A DNA stretch of 64,000 nucleotides from Paenibacillus lentus. GTDB lineage: Bacteria; Bacillota; Bacilli; Paenibacillales; Paenibacillaceae. The DNA is taken from contig NZ_CP034248.1 of assembly GCF_003931855.1 (NCBI RefSeq), positions 3,720,001-3,784,000 on the forward strand, given 5' to 3'. Numbering within the stretch: the first letter of the stretch is position 1; every line of letters begins with the position of its first letter. This document shows positions 55,549-63,926 of the stretch, piece after piece. The notes under the pieces were generated by a model. It did not search any database, was not told the DNA's origin, and worked only from the letters and a program-made list of their open reading frames with translations. The position numbers and the translations under genes were made by a program.

Positions 55549-56244
55549 ATGAATTATGAGAATGAATCGTTATCCAGTACTTCCTGCTCTCCCCGCATAC
55601 TTATTATGACTGCCGTTGAAGCGGAACGGGAAGCGGTTCTACGCGGCTTAAACGGTGCCGACGGCTTTGAGGTTCAGCTAGCAGGCGTCGGCCCGATTGC
55701 GTCCGCAATCAATACAACGGCGATTTTAGCTTCATCCACTAATACAGTAGCCTACGATCTAGTGATTAGTGCAGGCATTGGAGGCGGCTTCCATGGCATA
55801 GCAGATATCGGCTCCATCGTCATTGCCACGGATATCATCGCCGCGGATTTGGGCGCCGAGTCCCCAGATGGTTTCCTCAGTTTGGACAAGCTCGGCTTCG
55901 GCTCCTCTCAACTTAAAGCCGACGCTCCCTTGTCCGAACGCTTAAAACAAGCCGTGGCCGGAACCAACATCCCGGTCTGCACTGGGCCAATACTGACGTT
56001 ATCTACTGTGACGGGCACGGCAGAAACAGCCGAGTCGCTCAGCCACCGTATACCAGGGGCTGCAGCAGAAGCGATGGAGGGATATGGTGTAGCACTTGCA
56101 GCGCATCTTCACCAGCTTCCCGTGCTTGAAATTAGAGCCATCTCGAATCCAGTTGGCCCACGCCAACGAGAGTTATGGAAAATTAACGATGCCTTATCTG
56201 CCTTGGAGCAAGTTTGCTCCTTATTACCGGAGGTTGTGCAATGA
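55549..56244 (+). CDS. mqnB: Futalosine hydrolase
   Basis: About 231 residues from ATG 55549 (AAGGAG 11 bases upstream; the frame is open 14 codons further). Nucleosidase-fold motifs are ILIMTAVEAEREAVLRGL, LVISAGIGGGFHG, TVTGTAETAESL, and AEAMEGYGVALAAHLH with the catalytic glutamate. MqnB cuts futalosine to dehypoxanthine futalosine in the alternative menaquinone pathway. It is coupled to mqnD, while mqnA, mqnC and mqnE are not in the window. Confidence 0.9.
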   Translation: MNYENESLSSTSCSPRILIMTAVEAEREAVLRGLNGADGFEVQLAGVGPIASAINTTAILASSTNTVAYDLVISAGIGGGFHGIADIGSIVIATDIIAADLGAESPDGFLSLDKLGFGSSQLKADAPLSERLKQAVAGTNIPVCTGPILTLSTVTGTAETAESLSHRIPGAAAEAMEGYGVALAAHLHQLPVLEIRAISNPVGPRQRELWKINDALSALEQVCSLLPEVVQ

Positions 56245-57104
56245 TGAAGATCGCTTATTCCCCCTGTCCAAATGACACGTTCGTATTTCACGCCTGGGCT
56301 CATGGCTTAATCCCCGGCGCACCCAAGCTGGATATCACCTACGCAGATATCGATATTACAAACGGACTTGCCGCAAGCGGCAAAGGGCCTGACGTATTAA
56401 AGATCTCTTACGCCGCTCTCCCTTGGGTACTTGACGAGTACGCATTAATTCCTTGCGGTGGGGCACTTGGCCGCGGCTGCGGACCTCTAGTGCTTATCTC
56501 TGGAGAACCAGCTAGTATATCAGCAGCAAATACGGCAGCCCACGATCCAGCTTACCTGTCCGGACGAACCATTGCCGTCCCTAGTGAGCGCTCAACAGCC
56601 TATCTATTATTTCGATTATGGGCGGCCCAAGCAGTACCTGGCGGAATTGGTGAAATTGTCGTGCTTCCCTTCGACCAAATCATGCCGGCTGTTAGGGACG
56701 GTAAAGTGGATGCAGGTCTTGTCATCCATGAAGCTCGCTTTACTTATCCAGCCTACGGCTTAAGCCTGATGCGCGATCTTGGCAGCTGGTGGGAGGAAGA
56801 TACCGGCCTGCCTATTCCGCTTGGGGCAATTATCGCTCGGCGTTCCCTCGATTTGAATTCCATTGAACGATGGACGCGGCAATCGGTGCAATACGCCTGG
56901 GCGCATCCCGACGCATCCCGGCAATACGTTATGAGTCATGCGCAGGAAATGTCCCCAGAAGTGACTGATGCGCATATTAACCTGTATGTAAACCAATACA
57001 CGGAGAACTTGGGCGAGGATGGCTACGCTGCCGTTACGGCTCTACTCGGCCGCGCAGCCGATGAGGAACTCGTGCCAGGCATAGCTCCGGGCCTCCTCCG
57101 CTAG
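56241..57104 (+). CDS. mqnD: 1,4-dihydroxy-6-naphthoate synthase
   Basis: 287 residues from ATG 56241, which overlaps the mqnB stop and has GGAGG eight bases upstream. The signature IAYSPCPNDTFVFHAWAHG at the N-terminus and KISYAALPWVLDEY and GGALGRGCGPL segments identify MqnD. It converts cyclic dehypoxanthine futalosine to the naphthoate precursor of menaquinone. Confidence 0.95.
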   Translation: MMKIAYSPCPNDTFVFHAWAHGLIPGAPKLDITYADIDITNGLAASGKGPDVLKISYAALPWVLDEYALIPCGGALGRGCGPLVLISGEPASISAANTAAHDPAYLSGRTIAVPSERSTAYLLFRLWAAQAVPGGIGEIVVLPFDQIMPAVRDGKVDAGLVIHEARFTYPAYGLSLMRDLGSWWEEDTGLPIPLGAIIARRSLDLNSIERWTRQSVQYAWAHPDASRQYVMSHAQEMSPEVTDAHINLYVNQYTENLGEDGYAAVTALLGRAADEELVPGIAPGLLR

Positions 57105-57114
57105 ACAACAGGCC

Positions 57115-57169
57115 AAATAGCCGATCCGAACGTACTGGCATACTCGCCTTTACGCCGAATCGGCTATTT
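57115..57169. terminator. Bidirectional terminator after mqnD
   Basis: AAATAGCCGAT (57115-57125) and ATCGGCTATTT (57159-57169) are perfect arms separated by 33 bases; flanking sequences are A-rich left and T-rich right. Confidence 0.75.
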
Positions 57170-57185
57170 TAAAGTTGCTACTCAG

Positions 57186-58070
57186 CTATGACTTGCCGCC
57201 AAATCTCTTCCGATAACCGCATTTGCGGCAAAGCTCTTCGACCGCCATTCTACGTGAGAAGCCATCGTACAATCGATTGGCCCGCTCACCTTCAATAATT
57301 TCGGAAAACGGAGTCTCATACACATTTCCCAAATTGATAACCCCTTCCCCATCTAGACAGCACGGGATGACAGTGCCATCGACAAGGATGCCAGCTTGAT
57401 TTCGCAGAGCATGGCAGAAACCATGGCCGTCGTCCTCCTCCGCTCTCAAATCCGGCCAATCAAATTCATGATCCTGATTTAAGTAAATTCGTTCGGCCAG
57501 TTTAATTCCGCCGCCGGGAACGACTCTTTCCTCAATTGAATAATCCAGACCAAATTCCTGCTCAATCAACTCCAAGGTAGCCCTGTTGCGACTACGCTGT
57601 AAATTGGTCTCGTTATTCTTATCCAAATTCCATAACCGGAATGATACTATCAAATCTGAGGTACTAACCGCTTCTCTAACAAAGGCTAGAATACTCTCAA
57701 TATAACCCTCGCGATCAGAAGAACCCTCATGGCCATCAAAGCTGTGCAAAGAAAAGTTTATTTGTCTCAGGGCAGGCTTATTGATGATTTTCGGCCAAGC
57801 TTTTCGAATCAAAGTTCCATTCGTTGTGATATTTACCTTAAATCCCTTATCATGGCTTAAGTCCAGCAAGGTGTCGATCTTGGGGTGCAGCAGCGGTTCA
57901 CCCTTGACATGAAAATAAATATAGTCCGTGTGCGGCTTTACTTCGTCTAATACCTTTTCGAAATCGTCAACTTTAATAAACTGTGCTTTCCGTTCGGTCG
58001 GCGGACAAAAGCTACAGGCCAAATTGCAAATGCTGGTCGTTTCAATATAGAATTTTTTGAATTTTTTCAT
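57186..58070 (-). CDS. Radical SAM protein with SPASM-like C-terminus
   Basis: 294 residues. The radical SAM cluster motif CNLACSFC lies near residues 15-22 in IETTSICNLACSFCPP. KGEPLLHP and ITTNGTL are the usual SAM-binding strands. The C-terminal part contains FCHALRN, PCCLDGEG and ELCRKCGYRK, fitting an auxiliary Fe-S cluster. Such proteins modify peptides or are maturases; no peptide substrate gene is adjacent. The substrate is unknown. Confidence 0.9.
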   Translation of the reverse strand: MKKFKKFYIETTSICNLACSFCPPTERKAQFIKVDDFEKVLDEVKPHTDYIYFHVKGEPLLHPKIDTLLDLSHDKGFKVNITTNGTLIRKAWPKIINKPALRQINFSLHSFDGHEGSSDREGYIESILAFVREAVSTSDLIVSFRLWNLDKNNETNLQRSRNRATLELIEQEFGLDYSIEERVVPGGGIKLAERIYLNQDHEFDWPDLRAEEDDGHGFCHALRNQAGILVDGTVIPCCLDGEGVINLGNVYETPFSEIIEGERANRLYDGFSRRMAVEELCRKCGYRKRFGGKS

Positions 58071-58133
58071 TTTATCTTATTCCTACTTGTCTATTATATT
58101 TTCGTATCGTGATCATACCCATCTTCCACCTTC

Positions 58134-59468
58134 TCATTTCTTGTTTTTTCGGTTGACCAATCTTGTACCTGGTGCAATGTTCGAAAGTCGACTTTTGGAA
58201 ACGCCGATTTGCTGCGAGCTATAGATGCCGCTGTGACCGGAGAATACATAGCTGACTAGGCAGGCAAGGAACAAATAAAGCGCTCCCTCCGAACCGAACA
58301 GCTCAATACCCATTATAAAACAAGCGATAGGCGTGTTGGCTGCCCCGCAGAAAACGGCGATAAATCCAAGGGCGGCAAGAAAAGGAGCATTTAAATGAAG
58401 CCATCCGGAAAGAGTATGCCCGAGGCTCGCTCCAATAGCGAATAGCGGCGTCACCTCACCCCCCTGAAATCCTGAGCCTAGCGTTACAGAAGTAAATAAC
58501 AGCTTGCCTAAAAAGGCGAATGGTGCCACATCTTGATCAAAAGAATTGGAGATTAAAGGCAGGCCAAGCCCCAAATATTCCCGGGTTCCTGTGAGATAGA
58601 CCATAACGATAATTAGGCAACCACCGACTGCACTCTTTAGTACAGGATTTGCAAATACGCGGGTAAACGCCCTTTTTAAAAAATGAGTCAGCTCACTGAA
58701 CATAAAACTAGTCAATCCAAATAAAATCGAAGCGATCATAACCTTGAGCAATACTATCCCAGATAAGACGGGAATTTGTCCTATATCATAAATATGGTGC
58801 TGCACTCCCCACAGCTCCGTCGCTACTAAATGCCCCACAAAGCTCGCCGCGAAACATGGGACGAGTGCACGATAGCTGATTAATCCGAGCACGGCTACCT
58901 CTAATCCAAACATCGCTCCCGCCAGAGGTGTTCCAAATACCGAGCCGAATCCTCCACTAACTCCGCACATCAATAATATTCGGCGATCCACCGTATCCAG
59001 CTTGATAATCCTGCTGATCCCATCCGCTAAACTACCGCCCATCTGCACAGCAGTTCCTTCCCGACCGGCAGAGCCACCGAGCAAATGTGTTGCCAAAGTC
59101 CCAAAAAGTACAAGTGGAGCCATACGCAAAGGAATTCGCTCGTCCCCACTCTGGATTTGTTCCAAAATCAGATTATTGCCCTGGATGCTGCGTTTGCCCC
59201 ACTTCATATATACATAACTGACTAACGCTCCTCCGATCGGCAGAAGCCATAGCATCCAGGGCTGCGCATTTTGCCATTGCGTGACGGCATCCAGGCTAAT
59301 CAGAAAAATTGCAGATGCGCTGCCTGTAAGTAGTCCGACCATGCTGCCAAGTATAACCCACTTCAGAAATGAACCAGGATAAGCAGCCATGATCTTAGCT
59401 TCATAGACCCAATTCATTTTCTTCATGCTTTTATTATTGCTAGGTGGCGGTTCATGATTAGGTTTCAA
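58134..59468 (-). CDS. Fluoride/proton antiporter of the CLC-F type
   Basis: 444 residues from TTG 59468, with CAGGAGG seven bases upstream; the longer reading starts inside the riboswitch. About 12 membrane helices. In place of canonical GSGIP it has GNNLI (about 97-101), and GREGT replaces GREGP (about 135-139). GFQGGEVTP is the helix N motif. These are the features of the fluoride-specific CLC-F clade. The fluoride riboswitch upstream confirms the assignment. It exports F- using the proton gradient. Confidence 0.93.
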   Translation of the reverse strand: MKPNHEPPPSNNKSMKKMNWVYEAKIMAAYPGSFLKWVILGSMVGLLTGSASAIFLISLDAVTQWQNAQPWMLWLLPIGGALVSYVYMKWGKRSIQGNNLILEQIQSGDERIPLRMAPLVLFGTLATHLLGGSAGREGTAVQMGGSLADGISRIIKLDTVDRRILLMCGVSGGFGSVFGTPLAGAMFGLEVAVLGLISYRALVPCFAASFVGHLVATELWGVQHHIYDIGQIPVLSGIVLLKVMIASILFGLTSFMFSELTHFLKRAFTRVFANPVLKSAVGGCLIIVMVYLTGTREYLGLGLPLISNSFDQDVAPFAFLGKLLFTSVTLGSGFQGGEVTPLFAIGASLGHTLSGWLHLNAPFLAALGFIAVFCGAANTPIACFIMGIELFGSEGALYLFLACLVSYVFSGHSGIYSSQQIGVSKSRLSNIAPGTRLVNRKNKK

Positions 59469-59503
59469 CTTAAATCCTCCTGGCCGTTTAACTGGCAATG
59501 AAC

Positions 59504-59595
59504 AAAAACTCCTACCAGCGCAAAAGCAAATAAGCACTGGTAGGAGTCATCAGCCTTTCCGGCGGTTCTGGCGAACTCCATCGCCTTCATCGATC
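59504..59595 (-). ncRNA. Fluoride riboswitch (crcB motif) with terminator
   Basis: On the minus strand the aptamer GGCGATGGAGTTCGCC, AACCGCC and GGCTGATGACTCCTAC matches the crcB motif. The 3' end ACTCCTACCAG (59537-59547) pairs with CTGGTAGGAGT (59508-59518) to form a terminator followed by TTTTTG. Fluoride should stabilise the aptamer and prevent termination. Confidence 0.96.
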
Positions 59596-59603
59596 ATAAT
59601 TAT

Positions 59604-59642
59604 ATTGAGATCATTGTATCTCAATAGCATGTCAGACGTCAA
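59604..59642 (-). promoter_or_regulatory. CLC-F promoter with overlapping palindrome
   Basis: A -35 TTGACG (59637-59642) and -10 TACAAT (59613-59618), 18 bp apart. ATTGAGAT (59604-59611) and ATCTCAAT (59618-59625) form a perfect inverted repeat that overlaps the -10, where a repressor could act in addition to the riboswitch. Confidence 0.6.
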
Positions 59643-59739
59643 TCATTGCAAAGTTTAGATAGCTGGACAATCCATACCCACGTAAACTAATCCCCAGTAT
59701 AAGCATATGATGAATCAAACAAATGAAAAGGTGATTCTT

Positions 59740-60864
59740 TTGGCAAGTTTTCGTAAGGCCTATCAGGTCAAAAAGCAGCTCTCTGCCCAATGGTTAAAAC
59801 AACGCGGCATACACGGCATTGGCGTAGGGTTATGCGATCCGCGCCGTCCCAAGAAAGGGGCTGCAATCATCCTCTACGCCAGTGCTCTAGCTACTACCGT
59901 ACAATTAAGCAATGCAAGGGGCAAACGAAAGCCTCTGCGCCCTGCACAAATTCAAAAAAAAACAGGTGTACCCCTGCGAATCATTCGGTCGACCAGCTTT
60001 ATTAAACATGTCAGCCCTCAAAGCCAGCGGTTCGCTACACGAATCCGGCCCGTGATCGCAGGATACAGCATAGGTACCCCAAATGCCTCTGGTACAGCCG
60101 GATTGATAGTAACCAAGGGTAATTGCGGCAAGAACCGTTATATCCTCAGCAACAACCATGTTCTCGTTAATGAGAACACCAATCGTTGCTCTACTACGCT
60201 ACAACCAGGCGGCGCTGACGGCGGTACAGTGAGCAAAGACCGTATTGGACAGCTGTATCGATTTGTAAGGTTAAGCAGACAAAACAATAATTATATCGAT
60301 GCCGCTATAGCTAAACCGCTGCGGCGATCACTACTCGGTACTCGTTATGCGGTCTTCGGAACTGTCCCTGGTCATCTGCGCTCCTATCGGATTGGAGAGC
60401 GATTCAAGAAGGTTGGCCGTACGACTGGTGTTGCGACAGGTCGGGTAGAATCGATTCATACCGATGTTCGCGTCGGGTATGGTTCATATGGCGGCTTAGG
60501 GACAATTACCTTCAAAGATCAAAGTGTCATTCGCGGAAAAAAGCCTGTCTCCTTAAGCGGAGACTCAGGATCTGTCTGGTTGACCCGTAAAGGGAATTTG
60601 GCTGCCGCGGTCAACTTCGCCGGCTCTGCCGATGGTTTCTTGTCGATTTCCTATCCCATTGAATGGTTTATGCAAGTATTCGGTACGCGGGTGCCCCTTC
60701 CCCCTCATCATAGAAAACAACACAAAAGAAAACACCACAAGAGAAGACAGCGCAGGACACTGCGTCCTCGGCGCTGCCTGAAGCGGAATTACTTGTTTAC
60801 GCAGCCTTTAACCCCTAAATTACTGCGGGCGATCAAACCAATCCGTGCGCTTGGATGTCCTTGA
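59740..60864 (+). CDS. Trypsin-like serine protease with basic C-terminal tail
   Basis: 374 residues from TTG 59740, with AAAGG eight bases upstream; ATGs at 59707/59710 lack an RBS. The catalytic triad is visible: H140 in LSNNHVL, D187 in YIDAAI and S276 in LSGDSGS. There is no signal peptide, so it may act in the cytosol or spore. The N-terminal 100 residues are rich in Lys/Arg, and residues 330-360 are an extreme run of Lys, His and Arg, suggesting nucleic-acid or polyanion binding. The SNNHVL and GDSGS pattern recalls the plant NAL1-type and bacterial S1/S39-like proteases. The substrate is unknown. Confidence 0.83.
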   Translation: MASFRKAYQVKKQLSAQWLKQRGIHGIGVGLCDPRRPKKGAAIILYASALATTVQLSNARGKRKPLRPAQIQKKTGVPLRIIRSTSFIKHVSPQSQRFATRIRPVIAGYSIGTPNASGTAGLIVTKGNCGKNRYILSNNHVLVNENTNRCSTTLQPGGADGGTVSKDRIGQLYRFVRLSRQNNNYIDAAIAKPLRRSLLGTRYAVFGTVPGHLRSYRIGERFKKVGRTTGVATGRVESIHTDVRVGYGSYGGLGTITFKDQSVIRGKKPVSLSGDSGSVWLTRKGNLAAAVNFAGSADGFLSISYPIEWFMQVFGTRVPLPPHHRKQHKRKHHKRRQRRTLRPRRCLKRNYLFTQPLTPKLLRAIKPIRALGCP

Positions 60865-60880
60865 ATAATTTAGCATAACG

Positions 60881-60927
60881 AAAGGGGAGTCTCTCTTGAT
60901 ATCTATCAAGAAGAAACTCCCCTTTTT
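60881..60927. terminator. Bidirectional terminator between protease and sigma factor genes
   Basis: AAAGGGGAGT (60881-60890) pairs with ACTCCCCTTT (60916-60925), and an inner CTTGAT/ATCAAG pair extends it; T-run to the right, A residues to the left. Confidence 0.88.
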
Positions 60928-60953
60928 GGTTATAGCAAACTCGAAAAATTATA

Positions 60954-61850
60954 TTATTCCATAAAATCCTTCAAACGTTTGCTGCGGCTTGGATGCCTCA
61001 GCTTGCGAAGAGCCTTAGCTTCAATTTGTCTGATCCGTTCCCGGGTAACACCAAACTCTTTACCCACCTCTTCAAGTGTCCGCGTCCGTCCGTCATCCAT
61101 TCCGAAGCGCAAGCGAAGTACGTTTTCCTCCCGCTCAGTCAGCGTATCAAGCACTTCCTCGAGCTGCTCCTTCAGCAGCTCGTACGCCGCGGCTTCCGCT
61201 GGAGCCAATGCGTCGTGATCCTCAATGAAATCGCCTAAGTTAGAGTCATTCTCTTCCCCAATGGGGGTTTCCAAAGATACCGGCTCTTGGGCGATCTTCA
61301 TAATTTCACGAACTTTTTCCGGCGTCAACTCCATTTCCTTGGCAATTTCCTCCGGAGTCGGCTCTCGGCCGATTTCCTGAAGAAGCTGACGTGAAATGCG
61401 GATCAGCTTGTTAATCGTTTCTACCATATGAACCGGAATACGTATCGTTCTGGCCTGGTCGGCTATCGCTCTAGTTATAGCCTGACGTATCCACCATGTG
61501 GCATACGTACTAAACTTAAAGCCTTTTTTGAAATCAAATTTCTCCACGGCTTTTATGAGTCCCATGTTCCCTTCCTGAATCAGGTCCAGGAACACCATTC
61601 CCCTACCTACATAACGGCGGGCAATACTTACAACGAGTCGCAGATTAGCTTCTGCCAGTCTGCGTTTGGCTTCCTCGTCTCCTTGCTCTATTCGCTTGGC
61701 CAGTTCGATTTCTTCCTCCGCTGACAATAGCGGAACCCTGCCAATCTCCTTCAAGTACATGCGTACAGGATCATCAATCTTTATACCTGGCGGTAACGTC
61801 AGGTCATCTGTATATTCTGATTCAGTATGAAGCTTCAAATCCTCTGTCAC
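60954..61850 (-). CDS. SigA-like sigma-70 factor lacking region 1.1
   Basis: 298 residues, about 70 shorter than B. subtilis SigA. It begins almost directly with region 1.2 ([17 protein letters not shown]); regions 2.1-2.4 ([25 protein letters not shown]), 3 and 4.2 ([20 protein letters not shown]) are complete and close to housekeeping SigA. GTG start with GGGGG eight bases upstream. No dnaG precedes it as in the usual primase-sigA operon, so this is either a relocated primary sigma factor or a second, group 2 factor; the missing autoinhibitory region 1.1 favours the latter (inference). Confidence 0.9.
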   Translation of the reverse strand: MTEDLKLHTESEYTDDLTLPPGIKIDDPVRMYLKEIGRVPLLSAEEEIELAKRIEQGDEEAKRRLAEANLRLVVSIARRYVGRGMVFLDLIQEGNMGLIKAVEKFDFKKGFKFSTYATWWIRQAITRAIADQARTIRIPVHMVETINKLIRISRQLLQEIGREPTPEEIAKEMELTPEKVREIMKIAQEPVSLETPIGEENDSNLGDFIEDHDALAPAEAAAYELLKEQLEEVLDTLTEREENVLRLRFGMDDGRTRTLEEVGKEFGVTRERIRQIEAKALRKLRHPSRSKRLKDFME

Positions 61851-61906
61851 GATTCAGACCCCCACCCATGAAAATGAAATACAACTTATCTTGATGTATT
61901 TTTCGT

Positions 61907-61935
61907 TTGACAATTGCCATCTTTTATGCTATTAT
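61907..61935 (+). promoter_or_regulatory. Strong orphan promoter, plus strand
   Basis: TTGACA (61907-61912) and TATTAT (61930-61935) with a 17-bp spacer, close to the perfect sigma-A promoter. No plus-strand gene follows; a terminator does, 100 bp on. Confidence 0.75.
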
Positions 61936-61941
61936 AAAAGC

Positions 61942-62069
61942 GATCCTAAAATGATTTACTGTTTGTTGACTATCCGTCATTTTAACATAAAAATAATAAT
62001 TAATCAAACATCTTTTGTTTTGTTTATTTGATGCAAATAACGCTGATCCCTAAAGGGTCGGCGTTTTTT
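61942..62069 (+). ncRNA. Candidate small RNA, about 128 nt
   Basis: The unit runs from the strong promoter to a terminator (11-bp stem 62039-62049/62055-62065 with one bulged T, then TTTTT). It holds only a 26-codon frame with no RBS. Base composition is AT-rich and unpaired in the middle, good for base-pairing. It is divergent from the sigma gene at 61850. Confidence 0.55.
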
Positions 62070-62080
62070 AATGAAGGACT

Positions 62081-62587
62081 ATTTTAGGATCAGCGAATTA
62101 AGCCATACTCTTTGGCCTGCTCCTCCATTAAAATGAACTCTCCCTTCCCCCAGTCCTCTTATCCCGATTCAGCCAAATGCCTTCATCATTAGCCAAGTCC
62201 TTTTATATATCCCTCACTCAATGTGATGAACATTTGAAGGCCTTATCTGCTCCTTTTATTTTAGCGGTTCCTACGGCCTACTATCTAAAATTTTAATATT
62301 AATTAAACCAATTAAATGTTTTTGAAACGATAACCCTGGCAAATATTTCATCCGGAGCTTTCCTTTTTATTTGTAACCGCTTACATCGAATCGGTAAAAT
62401 AACTTTCATAATATGTTCATTTTAAGTTAAGCAGACTCTTTACCATATGCTTCTAAGATGTCTACCTTCCTAATCCTTTCAACAAAAGACAATATTAAAA
62501 GTGAATTCATTACTAATGAATTGAATATTAAATCAAATTTTATCGAAAAACACACTAAAGACCTATGACAAAATACGACAATAGTAC
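62081..62587. other. Non-coding stretch between small RNA and leader
   Basis: AT-rich sequence with no frame above about 25 codons that has a ribosome site, except a possible 12-codon minus-strand peptide (62093-62131) preceded by GGGAGAG. Two short inverted matches link it to the small RNA: ATTTTAGGATC (62081-62091) to 61942-61952, and GGATCAGCG (62087-62095) to 62041-62049. Confidence 0.5.
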
Positions 62588-62616
62588 TTGATTATATGAT
62601 ATAGTGCAAATATAAC
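62588..62616 (+). promoter_or_regulatory. Promoter of the 62760 gene leader
   Basis: TTGATT (62588-62593) and TATAAC (62611-62616) separated by 17 bp; predicted start near 62623. Confidence 0.6.
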
Positions 62617-62648
62617 ATTTCTTTTATGAAAATTTCATGTGGTATAGA

Positions 62649-62726
62649 AAAAACAGGAGGTAGGGCCTAGAGCCAGCAGCGTATTATGAAATAATTTAAT
62701 CCTCTCGCCACCAAAGTCCTGTTTTT
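62649..62726 (+). ncRNA. Structured leader with terminator-like stem, class unknown
   Basis: AAAAACAGGA (62649-62658) and TCCTGTTTTT (62717-62726) are perfect arms enclosing 58 bases, with the right arm ending in a U-run. The interior is G/C-rich compared with its surroundings and has GGTAGGGCCTAGAGCC and CTCTCGCCACC blocks that can pair in part. It lies between a promoter and the RBS of the next gene, the position of an attenuator or riboswitch. I do not recognise the class. Confidence 0.5.
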
Positions 62727-62759
62727 GTGAATATTTTATTTTTAAAGGAGCTGAACATC

Positions 62760-63671
62760 ATGAGCTTACCCTACATTCCCTCTCTCCGACGTCTTTTTTT
62801 CCTACTCGTTAGCAGTATAATCATATTCGGGCCTATAAGTTCCCCATCGACAATAAAAGCTAAAGCAACAGACAAAATACCAAAAGCAACTTGGCTGTGG
62901 CATACTAAGTTAATCGAAACTCAGACAGAAGAGCTTCTCTCCTTTTCTGCCTCAGAAGGCATCCGTTTCATATATCTACAAATCAGTACAAAGGTCGACA
63001 TCCCTCATTACAAAAATTTTATCTCCAAAGCGAACGCGCTCGGCATTCAGGTTCACGCCTTAAACGGAGCGGCGGATTGGGCTTTGAGAGCCAACCGCTC
63101 ACAGTTGACAAGCTTCATAGATTGGATTGATAAATATCAACTGGCAGCTGCGGAAGAAGAGCGATTTACAGGCATACACGTAGACATTGAGCCACATCTT
63201 CTGCCCGAATGGAGAATCGATACGAATAACGTTATTAAACAATGGCAATCCAATGTTATGTATCTCGTAGAAGAATCCACTAAATTAGAACTTCCTATCG
63301 CTGGTGATCTCCCTTTCTGGTTAGATAATTATACGGCAAGCGACTCGGAAATGTCTCTGAGCTCCTGGATGATCTCCAAATACGATTCAGTAACACTGAT
63401 GTCATATCGTAATAGCGCTTCAGCTATTCTTGATCTCGCGAAGCAGGAATTGGAAGAAGCCGGGAATTTATGCAAGCACATATATACCGGCGTAGAGACC
63501 AAATACTCCTCCGAAGGTGATCATGTTTCCTTCTATGAGGAAGGATATGATTATATGAATGAACAACTGCTGTATTTAGACCAACTCGGTAGAAACTACC
63601 CTTCCTTTGCAGGGATTGCCATACACGATCTTGTCGGAATGATGGATCTGGCTAACCGCAACAAGCCTTAA
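62760..63671 (+). CDS. Secreted TIM-barrel-like protein, glycoside-hydrolase-like
   Basis: 303 residues from ATG 62760 (AAAGGAG nine bases upstream). A signal peptide covers 1-36. The mature part begins KATWLWHTKLI, and shows FIYLQIS, IQVHALNG, GIHVDIEPH and VTLMSYR strands; the DxE in HVDIEPH is placed like the acid pair of family 18-like or other TIM-barrel hydrolases. Its substrate is unknown. A structured leader precedes it and a terminator follows. Confidence 0.75.
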   Translation: MSLPYIPSLRRLFFLLVSSIIIFGPISSPSTIKAKATDKIPKATWLWHTKLIETQTEELLSFSASEGIRFIYLQISTKVDIPHYKNFISKANALGIQVHALNGAADWALRANRSQLTSFIDWIDKYQLAAAEEERFTGIHVDIEPHLLPEWRIDTNNVIKQWQSNVMYLVEESTKLELPIAGDLPFWLDNYTASDSEMSLSSWMISKYDSVTLMSYRNSASAILDLAKQELEEAGNLCKHIYTGVETKYSSEGDHVSFYEEGYDYMNEQLLYLDQLGRNYPSFAGIAIHDLVGMMDLANRNKP

Positions 63672-63703
63672 AGCAAATTAGCAATATAATAGCAGCCCCT
63701 TAC

Positions 63704-63758
63704 AAGCTCTCTCTAATTTTAGAATGACCAACTTTCTAAAGACGGAGAGAGCTTTTTT
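63704..63758 (+). terminator. Terminator of the 62760 gene
   Basis: AAGCTCTCTC (63704-63713) and GAGAGAGCTT (63745-63754) pair perfectly, with an inner TTTAGAA/TTTCTAAA pairing, then a T-run. Confidence 0.9.
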
Positions 63759-63833
63759 AGTCCACTATTCATACAAAAGGCATTTTGGCTATGATAAAAT
63801 TCACTACTTATAAATACGGTCAATTAAAGGCTA

Positions 63834-63882
63834 TTGCTCTTCTAATTTTTCAGCCGCTACAATGAGTATGTAAACGTTTACA
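63834..63882 (+). promoter_or_regulatory. Promoter with perfect cre site
   Basis: A -35 TTGCTC (63834-63839) and -10 TACAAT (63858-63863) with an 18-bp spacer, then TGTAAACGTTTACA (63869-63882), a perfect CcpA palindrome just at the start site. This predicts catabolite repression of the gene at 63927. Confidence 0.7.
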
Positions 63883-63926
63883 AATATAGCAGCGGTGTTG
63901 ATCCCGCGGAAAGAGAGGGATTTACG

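Noticed and set aside
61952..62032. 26-codon peptide frame within the small RNA candidate
   Set aside because: No ribosome binding site is visible and the composition follows the AT-rich background.
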